Shown in pieces: positions 29,701 to 40,432 of a stretch of 64,000 bases of DNA (the first letter of the stretch is position 1; every line of letters begins with the position of its first letter). The position numbers were made by a program, and so were the translations under genes. Under the pieces are notes generated by a model, which saw nothing but the letters and a program-made list of their open reading frames with translations, did not search any database and had not been told where the DNA came from. The stretch is from Bryopsis sp. KO-2023 (taxonomy: Eukaryota > Chlorophyta > Ulvophyceae > Bryopsidales > Bryopsidaceae), in the NCBI GenBank assembly GCA_030272585.1, contig BSYQ01000002.1, positions 1,178,001 to 1,242,000 on the forward strand, written 5' to 3'.

Positions 29701-32700
29701 GTGATATTGAGTGTAAGGATACTGATGTTGATCTGAGGACAGACACATCAGGTTTTCAGTAAGAAAGGAGCTTGAACAGGGGAAACTAAGTGCAGAGTCC
29801 CTTAAGAATGTTTGTTCAAGTGTACCCCAGTTTTGGGAGTTGAGAAGAGTCCAGGGAGGGATTCTAAGTTTAAGCAGACCACATGTTTTGTGGCAGATTG
29901 TTTGTTTTTGAAGAATTAGAAGTCAGAAAGTTGGATTTTATTCTCGAACTGCAAATGGTTAGTTGCAGTTTTGCAGAAAGTCTGACTACTTTATTACAAG
30001 TCAGTGTACCAACATGACGATACTCAGATTTGGTTGGTATATTTAAAAAAAAAAAAAGAACATATGAGATAGAATCATGAAGGAGCGTTTGACAAACTCA
30101 TAAGGCTTCAGAATCTTTTGTTAAAGAGGATCAGAGATAGCATTTTTCAGTGGCAGAGTTCACTATTGACTGAAGTATGGAATGCTGATTCTATTTCTGA
30201 TTCAAAATATTAGATTCAGTTATCAGATTTTCAAGGAGACAAAGATTTTACGGAGATTATGGTTTGGATTTTTTGTGGAGATCAGAGGACTCCGTCAGAG
30301 GAAGAGAAGAAAAGGTTTCGCAGATTTTCAGACGACTTTCTTCTATAGTTGATTTTTTTTGTGGCACTATTATTTGAACTTGATGCATGGATAGCATGAT
30401 GTCAAAGATCAGGAGCTGAAGGTTACGACATTTAATGGTCGGGTTCAGCTTTACATACAGAGAAACACAAGGGATTGTGAACATGTTGCAGGCAGATCTG
30501 AAAATGTGTTATGAGCAGTTGGCACATTGCAGGTGCAGAACCTGTTAGTTGCAGGGGCACTTTGCAGGGCTGCAAAATTTTCTGTGTTTTCTGGTAAATG
30601 AAGCAGAAATAGCCTTGATCTTTGGTGGCATAGTTGGTGTATATTTGTGTGAACAACATATATCAGAAAGGTTGAAAACTGAACATTTGATTACAATCTG
30701 GGGCAGCAGATTATTCTGACTTTGGTAGAGCAAAGTCAGGCCTTCAGTTTTTCAGGAATGTTTCTTGAAGTAGTTTGTTCAGTTGTTTGGGGTTATTTTG
30801 GCTGCTCCGACCAGCTCAACTTTCTGTAGCTGGTACAGTGATATGGTTTTGCATGGTTGCATGGTTGCTTGAGGACAAGCTCCATTTCAGATGGGGAGGG
30901 GGCCTCGGTTCAACCGATGCGTTTTATTTTTGTTTTTCCAACATTGCATTTGTTTCAGTAGGTGTTGCAAAGATACACACATCTTTGTCAAGGTTTCTAA
31001 GGAAAGAAAGAGGTTCTTAGTTGTACTCTTTCAGAGCTGATGGGAATTCATGGATAGTGTTTGCAATATCTTGGAGGTCAGTAAATATATGTTTTCAGTT
31101 CTACTATTCTTGCAGAGTGGATTAAGGAACTCAGTATAGTTCACTACTTTGGGACGATGCAGAATTAAAACATTTGCAGTCTAGCAAGGGTGTTTTTGGT
31201 GGACTGGAATATTCTGGTACATGGCACATATTTTGCTGTGGATTTAGTTGGTTTGGAATTTACAGAAGTTTGCATGACCATTGATTGAATCAGTTAGATT
31301 AGTGCTTACTTGAGGTTATTGAATTTCAGAGAGTACATTGGTATGAATTCTTTCAGCACTCAGTTATTGGATAAAAAGAAAAAGGGAATAGCTCTGAGTG
31401 AAGTCTTGTTGGTTGAAAGAAAGGGTTGATTTCATTAAGGCGAGATAGGCCAAGTGGAATTTCTGGGTTTTCATATATTCTGATCTGTAAATATTCATAT
31501 ATGGGAAAACCGGAGAAGACATAGAAGAACTCGGGAACAATTAATGCAATCAATTTGTAGGTACTCTGAACATTCATCACTCAGGAGAGAGAAAGCAGCA
31601 AGGAGCTTCAACTCTGAGGTGCTGCTGGAGTGATTGCTGGAGACATGTTGCAGATCACTATGCAGCAAGGAGCTTCAACTCTGAGGAGCTGCTGGAGTGA
31701 TTGCTGACCTCTTGGTTTTCGAAAGGTTGGAATCTTATCCCTTTGTTTAAAAGGAAAAGGTTGATTGACGGAAGTTCTTTCTACCATAAAGAAATTTCCA
31801 AGACAGCTTGCATATTGAGAGAGTGGTATTTTGCTAAGTTGCAAATTTTGGCAGCACCAGTTTGCAGGGTTGCAGACTGTGGCAGTAGTTGCGGAGAGAA
31901 GCTGCAGACTGTGGTAGTGGCAGTTTGCAGGTTTTCAATATGCAAATGTTGGGTTGGAAATTATCGGACAACATGAAGTTTCAGAAGTTTTGGTAGTTGC
32001 AAAATATTTGGTGTCTTTCTTTCATCATTGGCAAATGATTTCTGAATAGCAACATTCAGGTCTTGAAGAAGGCAGAAAGGTGAATTGCTGAGATCCTAAA
32101 AGCTGCAGCAGATTTTTGCTATTCTTGTGTTGGATTCTCTAATAGTCAAGATAAAAAAAAAAATCTATTGAGTTCACAGGTTGCAGAAAGGAATTGAATT
32201 TTGTTTAGTAACACCTTACAATTCCGAAAGAGAAGTTCGTTTGTTCTCTTATTTGTGCTATTGGGATTTATCTAAGCAGTTTTCTAGGCAATTCAAAGGT
32301 ATGCATCAGAATGTTGAGAAAGAAGCATATACTTTATTTTACAATTTTTCGAAAGGATATTTTCAGTTGGTCAGTCCTTCCAGAAGGTGTTTGGCAGTTG
32401 ACAAGATGGGATAGCAACTTTTCAAACTAAACTTTGAAGCTTTATATTTGCAAGGGTTGTGACCTTGGGCGAAACACTATTTCTTAGTTGTGTTTTATAT
32501 GCCAAGGAAGTGAGAAGCTGCGGAAACATAAGTTCAAGTGTGCAGCAGGGTTCTTTGGTTGTTAATGTTTTATTAGACCTACAAGGGAGTAGGGTTTTAT
32601 TTCAGGATGAGAGATGGGTTTCAGATCTTTATTGAGCTATGGAGTTTCCCTAAAAGATTGGTTTATTTCAGTCAAAGGGCAGTAAGGGGCTACTGCAGTT

Positions 32701-32714
32701 CAGATGGGGAGGAA
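29701..32714. other. element D interior, non-coding, with a local duplication
   Basis: No gene. A direct repeat of about 45 bp (AGCAAGGAGCTTCAACTCTG, then AGG(T/A)GCTGCTGGAGTGATTG) occurs at about 31590-31634 and 31663-31707. GATGGGGAGG recurs near 30891 and next to the 3' LTR. Confidence 0.45.
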
Positions 32715-33121
32715 TGTAGCGAATCAGGGTGTTTGCCAGCCCTGCAGTACGTTAGCAGGCTTGCTGACAGTGCTGCAGTAGTTTAAGTAGGAGTCTGGCT
32801 GTCCTGAGGCAGCGTACAGTCAGTCAGGGTGTGGTGTCAGTGAAGTAGTACGTGGACTACTGAGCTGTCAGCTAGAATGTTCTAGAAGGTCGCTCAGCAC
32901 CACAGGAATGGCCGTGGGGCTGAGCTGGGCTCTGATTGACAGGACTGCAAGGTTTGATAGCTTGCAGTACTGATGCAGACTGATGTTACAGCCTATGATC
33001 AGTTGGGATCAAGGCTGCTAGGGTGTTCTATAAGTTCTTGGGGTTTGAACGTTCTTGTAACTTAACCTAACCTTGGTTTGGAACTTATCTCGCCCTTGAA
33101 CCTTGCTGGGTTCAAGTGTCT
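32715..33121 (+). repeat. element D 3' LTR, readable part
   Basis: 407 bp matching the start of the 5' LTR. The match stops where element C's LTR (TGATACGAAC) begins, so C appears to have inserted into this LTR. Confidence 0.8.
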
Positions 33122-33309
33122 TGATACGAACGTTTCGAATTGTAGTACAGTCGTGGTACGGGTATTCGGGTTCTAGGGTGATAAGTTCAGAGAGAACGTG
33201 TAAAAATTAATTATCTCTGAGTGTCGAGTTTCACCCCTGTTCACTCGTTTCTCAAACTCAAGTGTGCACACAACCTCCCAGTGAAAGCCTAGCTAAACAG
33301 GGCCTAACA
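33122..33309 (+). repeat. element C 5' LTR
   Basis: TGATACGAAC to GGCCTAACA, followed after three bases by the primer-binding site. It shares TGTAAAAATTAAT with the element A LTR (near 33200 and, in reverse, 22950), supporting a common family. Confidence 0.7.
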
Positions 33310-33806
33310 AACTGGTTTCGGAGCCGAAGCAACCCCTACTGCAAGTCGAGTCTTCTTTTCGAAAAGATCGACAGGGAATTTAGCAGTCGAGTTGCAAAAG
33401 ATCAGGTCAACTAGGTCGAAGAAGGTTTCCTCTCGTGTCTGGAACCTACTTCGTGTTGCTGCGCACCAACTTTACGCTGGACGACACAGAACGCACGTTG
33501 CTGCGCCTGATCATTCCCTCGAAGATCGCGCAGGATCTGTAGATCCTCGGACTCTACGACCACACAGCACGGCGTAGTAGACCTTCAGTTCGTCACAGAG
33601 TTGTCGACGCTACACGTGGTTAAACAGAAAGGCAGACGAAGCGGAACCGCTAAGCGGACGTCTTTAGACGGAAACGGAGCTCCGCCAAAAGTTACGCTGC
33701 CAGAAATTGCGCGACAAAGAGTGACCAATTAGTCACGTGGATTACCGCTCAAGTGATTCACCGAACTGACACGTGATCAGCCCGCCAACAAGTCAAGACA
33801 TCCACC
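33310..33806 (+). promoter_or_regulatory. element C leader with primer-binding site
   Basis: Primer-binding site at 33313-33324, then a CpG-rich leader of about 480 bp to the gag ATG at 33807 (context CACCATGG, a strong Kozak-like site). Nothing else could be assigned. Confidence 0.65.
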
Positions 33807-36751
33807 ATGGGGGACGACGAGCAGTTATTCCTGGAGTATGGAATCGAGGACGACAATCAAGAGCGCGATGCCCCAGCTGGCGCGCCGCTATATCCGATTA
33901 TCGTCGCTGGAGACATACCTGCTGTCGGACTGCCCTACCAGGCAGAAATGGGCCAGCCGCTACAAGCGTATGGCATACCCGTACAACCGGATATGGTGGA
34001 AGAGGGAGGCGATGAGGAAGCCGACAATGGCCCGCAATTTGATGAAGAGATGGACGAAGAGCCAGGAGTATTCATCAATCAGCAAACGCAGCACCTGCGC
34101 CAAAGCCAAGTGAATGTACATAATCAAACTCTGCACGTTCACAATGACGGTTTGCAGGAGCGCGATCTCCAACAATCGCAAGAGCGGTTGTATAGCCAAT
34201 TGTCGGACGAGGCTGCCCACAGAACAGCCCAGGTCGCCAAACATCTTGATAGTCGGGTAGAGGGAGCTTGTTCAAGCATGGCTTCCCAAGTACATGATGT
34301 GTTGGACTCTACTCTACAGTCCCGCCATCACCAGATCGAAGGACAGCTCAGTGAGAGGTTGGATGAGCGGATACAAGATCTGGATGCTGCAGCCAAGGGG
34401 AGGCTCAGCCAAATGGAAGCTGGCTTGGCGAATATCCGTGATGTCGCCCAGAAAGAGGTAGACGAAGCCAAAGAGGCTCAGCGGATATTGGCGGAACAAG
34501 TAGCTGACACGGACGAAAAAAGGAAGAAACTCGAAGAAGAGTTTGACCGGCAACATACCGACGCCCTTTGGGGGTTGGATACGGTTCAACAAGAACTGAG
34601 AGAGACCCAAGCATTGGTGGACGCGGGTCAGAGTAAACAGTTCAAAGAACTCATTCGTGTTAAGCATGATCTCGAAGAGACTAAAGACAGGGCGGAAAGT
34701 TTTCAGACACAGCATCATGCGGAAGTAGCCTATTTGTTAAAGGAGGCGGCGGCTGCGAAAGAAGCGGCGGCTAGATTACAAATGGAAATGGAGGAGTTGA
34801 AAAGAAGTCAAAGTCGGTCTTCAAGGAGAAGCAGATCGAGAAGCTCAACAAGGAGCAGAGAGCCGCGGGAAATGTTACAAGAAATGCTACAAGACCCGGA
34901 AACAGCGCAAGAGCTAAAGAAGGTGTTTGAGGATGTAGCGGACACAAAGTTCACGTCGAACTTTGAGTTTTGGCGGAAGAAAGATGCTGCAGCAGTTGCC
35001 ACACACATGGCATCCGCTGCCCAACAAACACCTCTTGTGGCTGCTATGGCGGGAGCGGGAACCAGAACGGTGGTACAACCACCAAGATTGTCCGAAGTAC
35101 AAATTCCATTCGGTCAACCGCCCCAAACCTCATCCGGCTTTGCCCCGGATTCAGTAGGTTTTCCGCCAATACCACCAGTATTCCCGCGAGCGAATAGACC
35201 GATTACCCGACCTGCATCACCCCCAGTCATTATTCATGGAGTGGGGCGAGGCAGTGCAATCAGCGGACAGGGAAATGTACCTAGGCCGATCGTGAGGCCT
35301 AGCGCTGTGTTTGGACAAACACCAAATACGAGACCACCAGCGGTACTACAGCCAGTACAACCTCCACAGCGTACGCAGGCTTCTCCCGTGGTGCAAACTG
35401 TTCCGCTGACAACTCCAACAACCACGTCACCCGAGCCACCTAGAACATTACCCATGCCACCACCAATTTCTCAACCAGTGTTATCACATCCATCAATGAT
35501 TCCACCATTCAGCTACCAAGCTATGGGATCATCACATTCGGCCTTCCATATTAGGTCACTCCGTGAATGTATACGGAGCTCCATCATCCGGAAACCCCTA
35601 TGTGGGATGGGGATTCCTATCCGCGTATTCCTCAACGCGCAGGCGGAGGAGGCGGAGGAGGCGGAGGTGGAGATGATGATGGTTCCGGTGATGGAAGTGG
35701 CGGAGGCCCATCGGACAGAAGTGGCCGTGGGTCTGCACCTGGACCACATATTGGTGGAGGAAGAGAAGGACCATCTAGGAACCCAGGAGGCGGTCCTGGA
35801 GATGGTGGTGGTGGAGGTGGCGGAGGAGGCGGACCTCCTGGTCCCCCAAGTGGGGGCCCCGATTTTATGGGCTATGCACGTCCAGAAAATCGTTTGCTTC
35901 ACATTCCCAATGCGGTCAAATTCCCGATGCCGAAACCGTATACTGGCGCTGGAGATCGCTGGATTCGGGATTGGCAGGCAGAACTCACCAACTTCTGCAA
36001 AGTGTATGATTTGGATGAGTCTGTTTGGCTTAAAGTATTCCGCACAAATCTCTCTGGTTCAGCCGCCACATGGCGGAATATGCAAGAGATGCGGATTCGG
36101 GAAGGAGTTCGTCCGATGTTCCAGGACTGGATTCAACTTGTGGAGGAACTAGCCATTGCTTTTGAGCCCACAAGGATGTCCGATGTTTCGCGTAGGAAGC
36201 TGCGGAAACTTCAACAAACAGGGAATGTTCGTTCCTACATCAACGCATTTCGGGATCTCATACTCAGAATTCCGAATATGACGGAGGAGGAACAGTACCT
36301 ACAGTTTGTTGACGGATTGAAACCCCAGATCCGACATCAAGTTGTTACAATGGTGACAGAAGGAGTGGAAGCGGCGATAGTCACTGCCGAAAGAATCGAT
36401 TCGTTGGGTGGCCAATCTCAAAACAACCGCGGACGTGGTCGCGGACGAGGGCGATGGAACTGGAATTGGAAAAACAAGCCCAAAGCTGACCAGAACCAGC
36501 AGATGCGGGGTCAGCAACCGCAACCACCACCTCCACCTCAAGATCAAAATCAACAAATGGGGGAGGCAACAGAGGTGGCGGCGGCCGTGGCCGTGGAAGA
36601 GGCGGAGGCAGAGGTGGCGGACGAAATCGAGGCGGAGGCGGAAGGCAGCAGCAAGGTGGAGCTAGAGGCGGAGGCGCATGTTATATCTGCGGAGAAGTGG
36701 GTCATGGCTTTGGAAAATGTCCTAAAGGCCCATCTTTTCAGAAATGGTTAA
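33807..36751 (+). pseudogene. element C gag
   Basis: The reading begins MGDDEQLFLEYGIEDD. It passes through a long coiled coil rich in Gln, Glu and Ala (about 34100-34800), an Arg/Ser repeat (SRSSRRSRSRSSTRSR near 34815), a Pro-rich stretch, a Gly-rich stretch (about 35640-35860), a capsid domain (MPKPYTGAGDRWIRDWQAEL, LRIPNMTEEEQYLQFVDGLK), an RG-rich box and a zinc-knuckle region near 36690. The architecture matches element B's gag and the surviving part of A's. It is broken. Confidence 0.75.
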
Positions 36752-38685
36752 AAGATCACGGCGCATAGAGGCGATTCCACTCCATGCGGCCAGAAGGAAA
36801 AGAGCCAGACGCAGAAGATATCGACATCGCAAACGTCAGAAGCTCCGGGAGTCACGAGAACGAGAACGGAAGGGGAAACAGAATAAGAAGCCAAAGAAAG
36901 AGTCAAGTAATCCCGCCCAGAGGGCTGAATATCCGCTAATGAGTACAAAACTTGGGGACAAAGAGCGGATGGACGATTCAAGTACGATCGCCCAAAGCAC
37001 TTCCGACAAAGGATTGCCGGAAAGTGTTGGTTCAGTACGTGAAGACTCTGGAAGTTCCTCCGAAGATAGCAACCTGGAATCTGTCCTACCTTGTGGAGAG
37101 AAACAGGCTTCGGAAGGAAGTGTTAAAAGTTCAAGCCGGACTAGTCCAAGAGTTCCGTTTGACGCCGGTGCAAGAGGGGTACCGGACCGTAGAAAAGGAA
37201 CAGCGGAAGGAGAAGGGGATTACCTCCAAGACAGTTTTAATCCGTTAGTTCAAAATAAACACCTCAAGTTCATGGGATATGAGCTTAGAGGGCGGATAGG
37301 GGGAGCGGCAATTTCCGCTTATGTAGACTGTGGAGCTACGGAAAATTACGTGGCACAAAAACTGGTGGACAAGTTTGGGTTAGAGTTCTCCTCGTGTAAT
37401 AAGACAGTTTCGTTAGCGAATGGGGCTGTTTGCACTGTGGACAAACGATGTGGGAACATCACGATGCAGCTGGGTGACTACAAAACCCAGTTCTCTGCAG
37501 ATGTATTCCCTCATCTCACATATGACATTGTGTTAGGGTTACCGTGGCTCATTGCTAATAACCCGTCCATAGACTTTGCACAAGGAACCATCAATATCCG
37601 TCAAAGGAATCGTTGGATTACAGTACCGGTTAAAGAGAAGCCGACTGATTATCTCCAACTGACGGAAGAAACTATCCCCATACTGTCCCACAAGAAAGTA
37701 TTCCGCCATATAGGGAAACAGGCCGACAAGGATAGCCTGGCCTACTTGGTGGTGGTTCGTGAATCTGACCCTATGGATAGCAACCATTTGATGCAATATC
37801 CATATGAGGGCCTCCAGGTTGATAGTCTAAAGACCTCGGCCGACAACCACGCACCAATACAGACGGATCTTCCACGGCTTTTGCATGACAAGATGCATCC
37901 GGCAATCCGTTCTGTGGTGGAGGAATACAGCCATGTTTTTCCCAAAGATCTCCCACCTGGCATACCTCCAGTCCGTAAGGGCCACGAATTCAAGGTGGAC
38001 CTCGAGGACGAGAGTATGAGCCCAATCCATCGTCCGTTGTACAAACTTTCTCCAGCAGAATTGGATGAAGTTCGGACACAGGTGGACTACCTACTGGAAC
38101 AACGGAAGATACGGCCGTCAGAGAGTCCCTGGGGTGCTCCCATACTCTTCGTCCCAAAGAAAGACGGCGGATTGCGGATGTGCGTTGATTATCGATGGAT
38201 CAACAAGTACACAATCAAAAACCGCTATCCACTTCCACTTCCGGAGGAATTGATGGATCGGCTCGCTAAAGCAAAGATCTACACGAAGATCGACCTACGT
38301 TCGGGGTACTGGCAATTTCCAGTTCGCCCGAAGGATACTGCAAAAACCGCCTTCCGAACAAGATACGGACATTTCGAGTTTCTCGTCTGTCCTTTCGGAA
38401 TGTCCAACTGTCCAGCCCAATTTCAGACAATGGTGCAGGATTTGTTGGGCGAGTTTTTGGACCACTTTGTGGTTGTTTTCATTGACGACATCTTGGTGTT
38501 TTCCAACTCTGTTGAGGAACATGTCGATCATTTGAAACAAGTATTCAAACGCCTTGCAAAGTATAAATTGTACGCCAAAGCAAGCAAGTGCGAAGTGGGG
38601 GTCAGCGAGACCGACTATTTGGGGTATCATCTGTCAGGAAAAGGCCTGCAGCCAATGAGCGACAAAGTGCGGGCTATACAAGTAC
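36744..38685 (+). pseudogene. element C pol: protease and reverse transcriptase part
   Basis: Basic linker, protease with AYVDCGATENYV (Cys in the middle of the D-x-G motif, as in element A), then reverse transcriptase with FVPKKDGGLRMCVDYRWINK, YTKIDLRSGYWQF, PFGMSNCPAQF and VFIDDILVFSN. Protein similarity to A is very high in the reverse transcriptase. The coding similarity ends near 38685. Part of a broken element. Confidence 0.85.
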
Positions 38686-38816
38686 CACTTGTATATATAC
38701 CCACTTCTTCAACCCTCCGCACCATTTTTCACTTTCGAGCAACCAGTAAACGGAGCCGAGTTCAGCAAAGAGCGAAGTGTGCGTGTGTGTGTTTGCGGAG
38801 AGACCGTCCAGCAGCT
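38686..38816 (+). promoter_or_regulatory. possible promoter/leader of the element C ORF3
   Basis: Contains TTGTATATATACCC at about 38689-38702, a good TATA-like box, about 120 bp before the ATG at 38817. This suggests ORF3 is expressed from its own start in this family. That is inference; the element A copy lacks an obvious TATA. Confidence 0.35.
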
Positions 38817-40432
38817 ATGTCTTCCAAAGGCAACCGTGAAAGCAAAGATGAACAAATCACGCGTTTGCGGATGGAACGAGACAAATACGGAAAGGAATTA
38901 GCGGAAGCTGTGGAAGTAAGCAACAAGGCTTTGACGGCAAACACAGCATTGCTCCAGCAATTGACGGAAGTAAACAAACTCGCTCAAGAAGGAGTAGGCC
39001 ATCGAGATGAACTGGCCGACAAACTTGCCGAACAAGAAGCACTGGCCGACAAACTTGCCGAACAAGAAGCACTGATGAGGGAAGCGGCTCAAAAACATGC
39101 GGAAGAGCGGGCTAAAGAGGAGGCCGACTACCACCAGAAATTTCGGACATTCCAACAAGCAGTCAGTGATGCCAAAGTGAATGCACGGGGATTAGCTTCT
39201 GAGTTGAAGGAAGCCCGGACAACAATCAAAACGCTGGAAGAGGAAAACCAGGCTGTCCGACAAGAGAAAATCTGCATCACTTCGGAGTTGGGATCCGTGA
39301 AAAACAACCTCCAAACTGCGCTGAAGGATCAGTCCTTCTATATCAAAGAAAACAAGGAATTGCGGGAAGCTCAGACAAAACGCTTCCAAGCGCTGACGCA
39401 GTTGGAGAAAGAGGTGGCGGCCCTGAAAGCTGAAAAAGCGGCGGACAAGCGTGGTGAGCGAGTCGGGCTCGAGACCAAGATCATGATGACGGAGCTGCTA
39501 GCATCCAGAGCAGAGGCGGCCAGGCTTCGTCAAATCTTGGAAAAATTCCCACAAGATTTGGCGGCCATGGCAACTGGAGTCGTCCAAGGGAAGCTCCACA
39601 CTCTGTCCGATCAAATGTCGCTGTTGCATAAGGGAAAATTTCAAGATGTGGTAGACATCCACAAGATAAAAGAAATCACCCTGACGCATACAAGCTTGCC
39701 GCCCGCGAATGAACTGAAGCATGTCCGAGACTGGGATGGGAGACTCACAAGGGAGGCCACGAAGATTGCAAGAATGATGGGCCGACCACCATCGCAGCCG
39801 ACAAACGAGGACGACAGCAGCGATGACGACAGTGATTCCTCGGAAGATGAACAACACCGAAAAGAAAAGGAAGCTGCGGAGGCAGCCAAGGCAGCGGCCG
39901 ACATTCTGAAGGCCGACAAATTGAAGTCCGACAAAGCTAAGGCCGACAAGGCTAAGTCCGACAAAGCTGCAGCCGACAAGTTGAAATCCGACAAAGCTGC
40001 AGCCGACAAAGCAGCAGCCAACAAAGCTAAGACGGACGATATCAAGCCCAAGCCCAAGCCAATCAAGACGACAACACCGACCCGCAAGAGAATGCGTCCA
40101 TCAAAGATTGCAAAGGAGCTGGAGGAGACACTGCTCAAACGTCACAAGGCAAATGGTGATCCTCGGTTGTTGGGCCGCACGTGTTATCATTGTGCAGGAC
40201 GACAACTGCATGTGGGAATTCCTGCAGATTGTCAGTCCCACTTTGTGTGCCCCAAACATTGGACCAGACACCAGGTGACGGAGAGAATGATCCAGCGATG
40301 GAAGGACGACAAGTCTGTGGTTCCGCTCAACATGACTGTGACGGAACTGCATCTCGGCAAGCGAATGCCGGACTTCCTTCCCCTTGCACCACCACCACCA
40401 GCCGACGCCATCGACACTTTGGTTGTTCCATG
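38817..40432 (+). pseudogene. element C ORF3 homologue: coiled coil plus Cys/His cluster
   Basis: The reading starts MSSKGNRESKDEQITRLRME. It has a coiled coil of about 210 residues, a helical segment (ASRAEAARLRQILEKFPQDL) aligning with element A's SRLLHSVPARLGDYVENL, an Asp/Ser-rich patch, a Lys/Ala/Asp tandem repeat (ADKLKSDKAKADKAKSDKAA, about 39896-40030), then CYHC, 12 residues, CQSHFVCPKHW, and LHLGKRMPDFLPLAPPPP. The last block aligns with LRLDMREPDFQPLLQAPP of element A. The match to A's ORF3 ends where the hAT-like unit begins at 40433. Conservation of the Cys/His spacing in two diverged copies argues that the domain was under selection. Part of a broken element. Confidence 0.7.

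Larger units (their letters stand above)
24631..33121 (+). mobile_element. element D: non-autonomous LTR retrotransposon (LARD-like)
   Basis: A large LTR element with no gag or pol. The 5' LTR is at 24631-25146 (TGTAGCGAAT to CGTTACA, 516 bp). The 3' LTR starts at 32715 and is readable to 33121, where element C begins. The two LTR copies differ at about one base over 407 bp, so insertion was recent. The primer-binding site TGGTTTCGGAGC is at 25148-25159, and a purine tract (AGATGGGGAGGAA) is just before 32715. The 7.5-kb interior has only short frames, GCGCAG-rich repeats, a GGGGCCAC foldback and repeats of a GATGGGGAGG motif. Size and lack of genes fit a large retrotransposon derivative mobilised in trans. 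LTR length and primer site resemble element B. Confidence 0.85.
33122..40432 (+). mobile_element. element C: broken Ty3/gypsy element with ORF3 homologue
   Basis: A fossil relative of element A. It has a 188-bp 5' LTR (33122-33309, TGATACGAAC to CCTAACA), primer-binding site TGGTTTCGGAGC at 33313-33324, gag (33807-36751), protease and reverse transcriptase (36744-38685) and an ORF3 homologue (38817 onward). RNase H, integrase, chromodomain and a 3' LTR were not found. It lies in element D's 3' LTR and is itself entered by a hAT-like unit at 40433. It is broken, with about three breaks. Age cannot be taken from LTRs because only one is present, but it is younger than element D, which it interrupts. 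Confidence 0.8.

Noticed and set aside
33392-33577. 61-codon gene in the element C leader
   Set aside because: It lies between primer-binding site and gag, without domain or conservation in the other elements.
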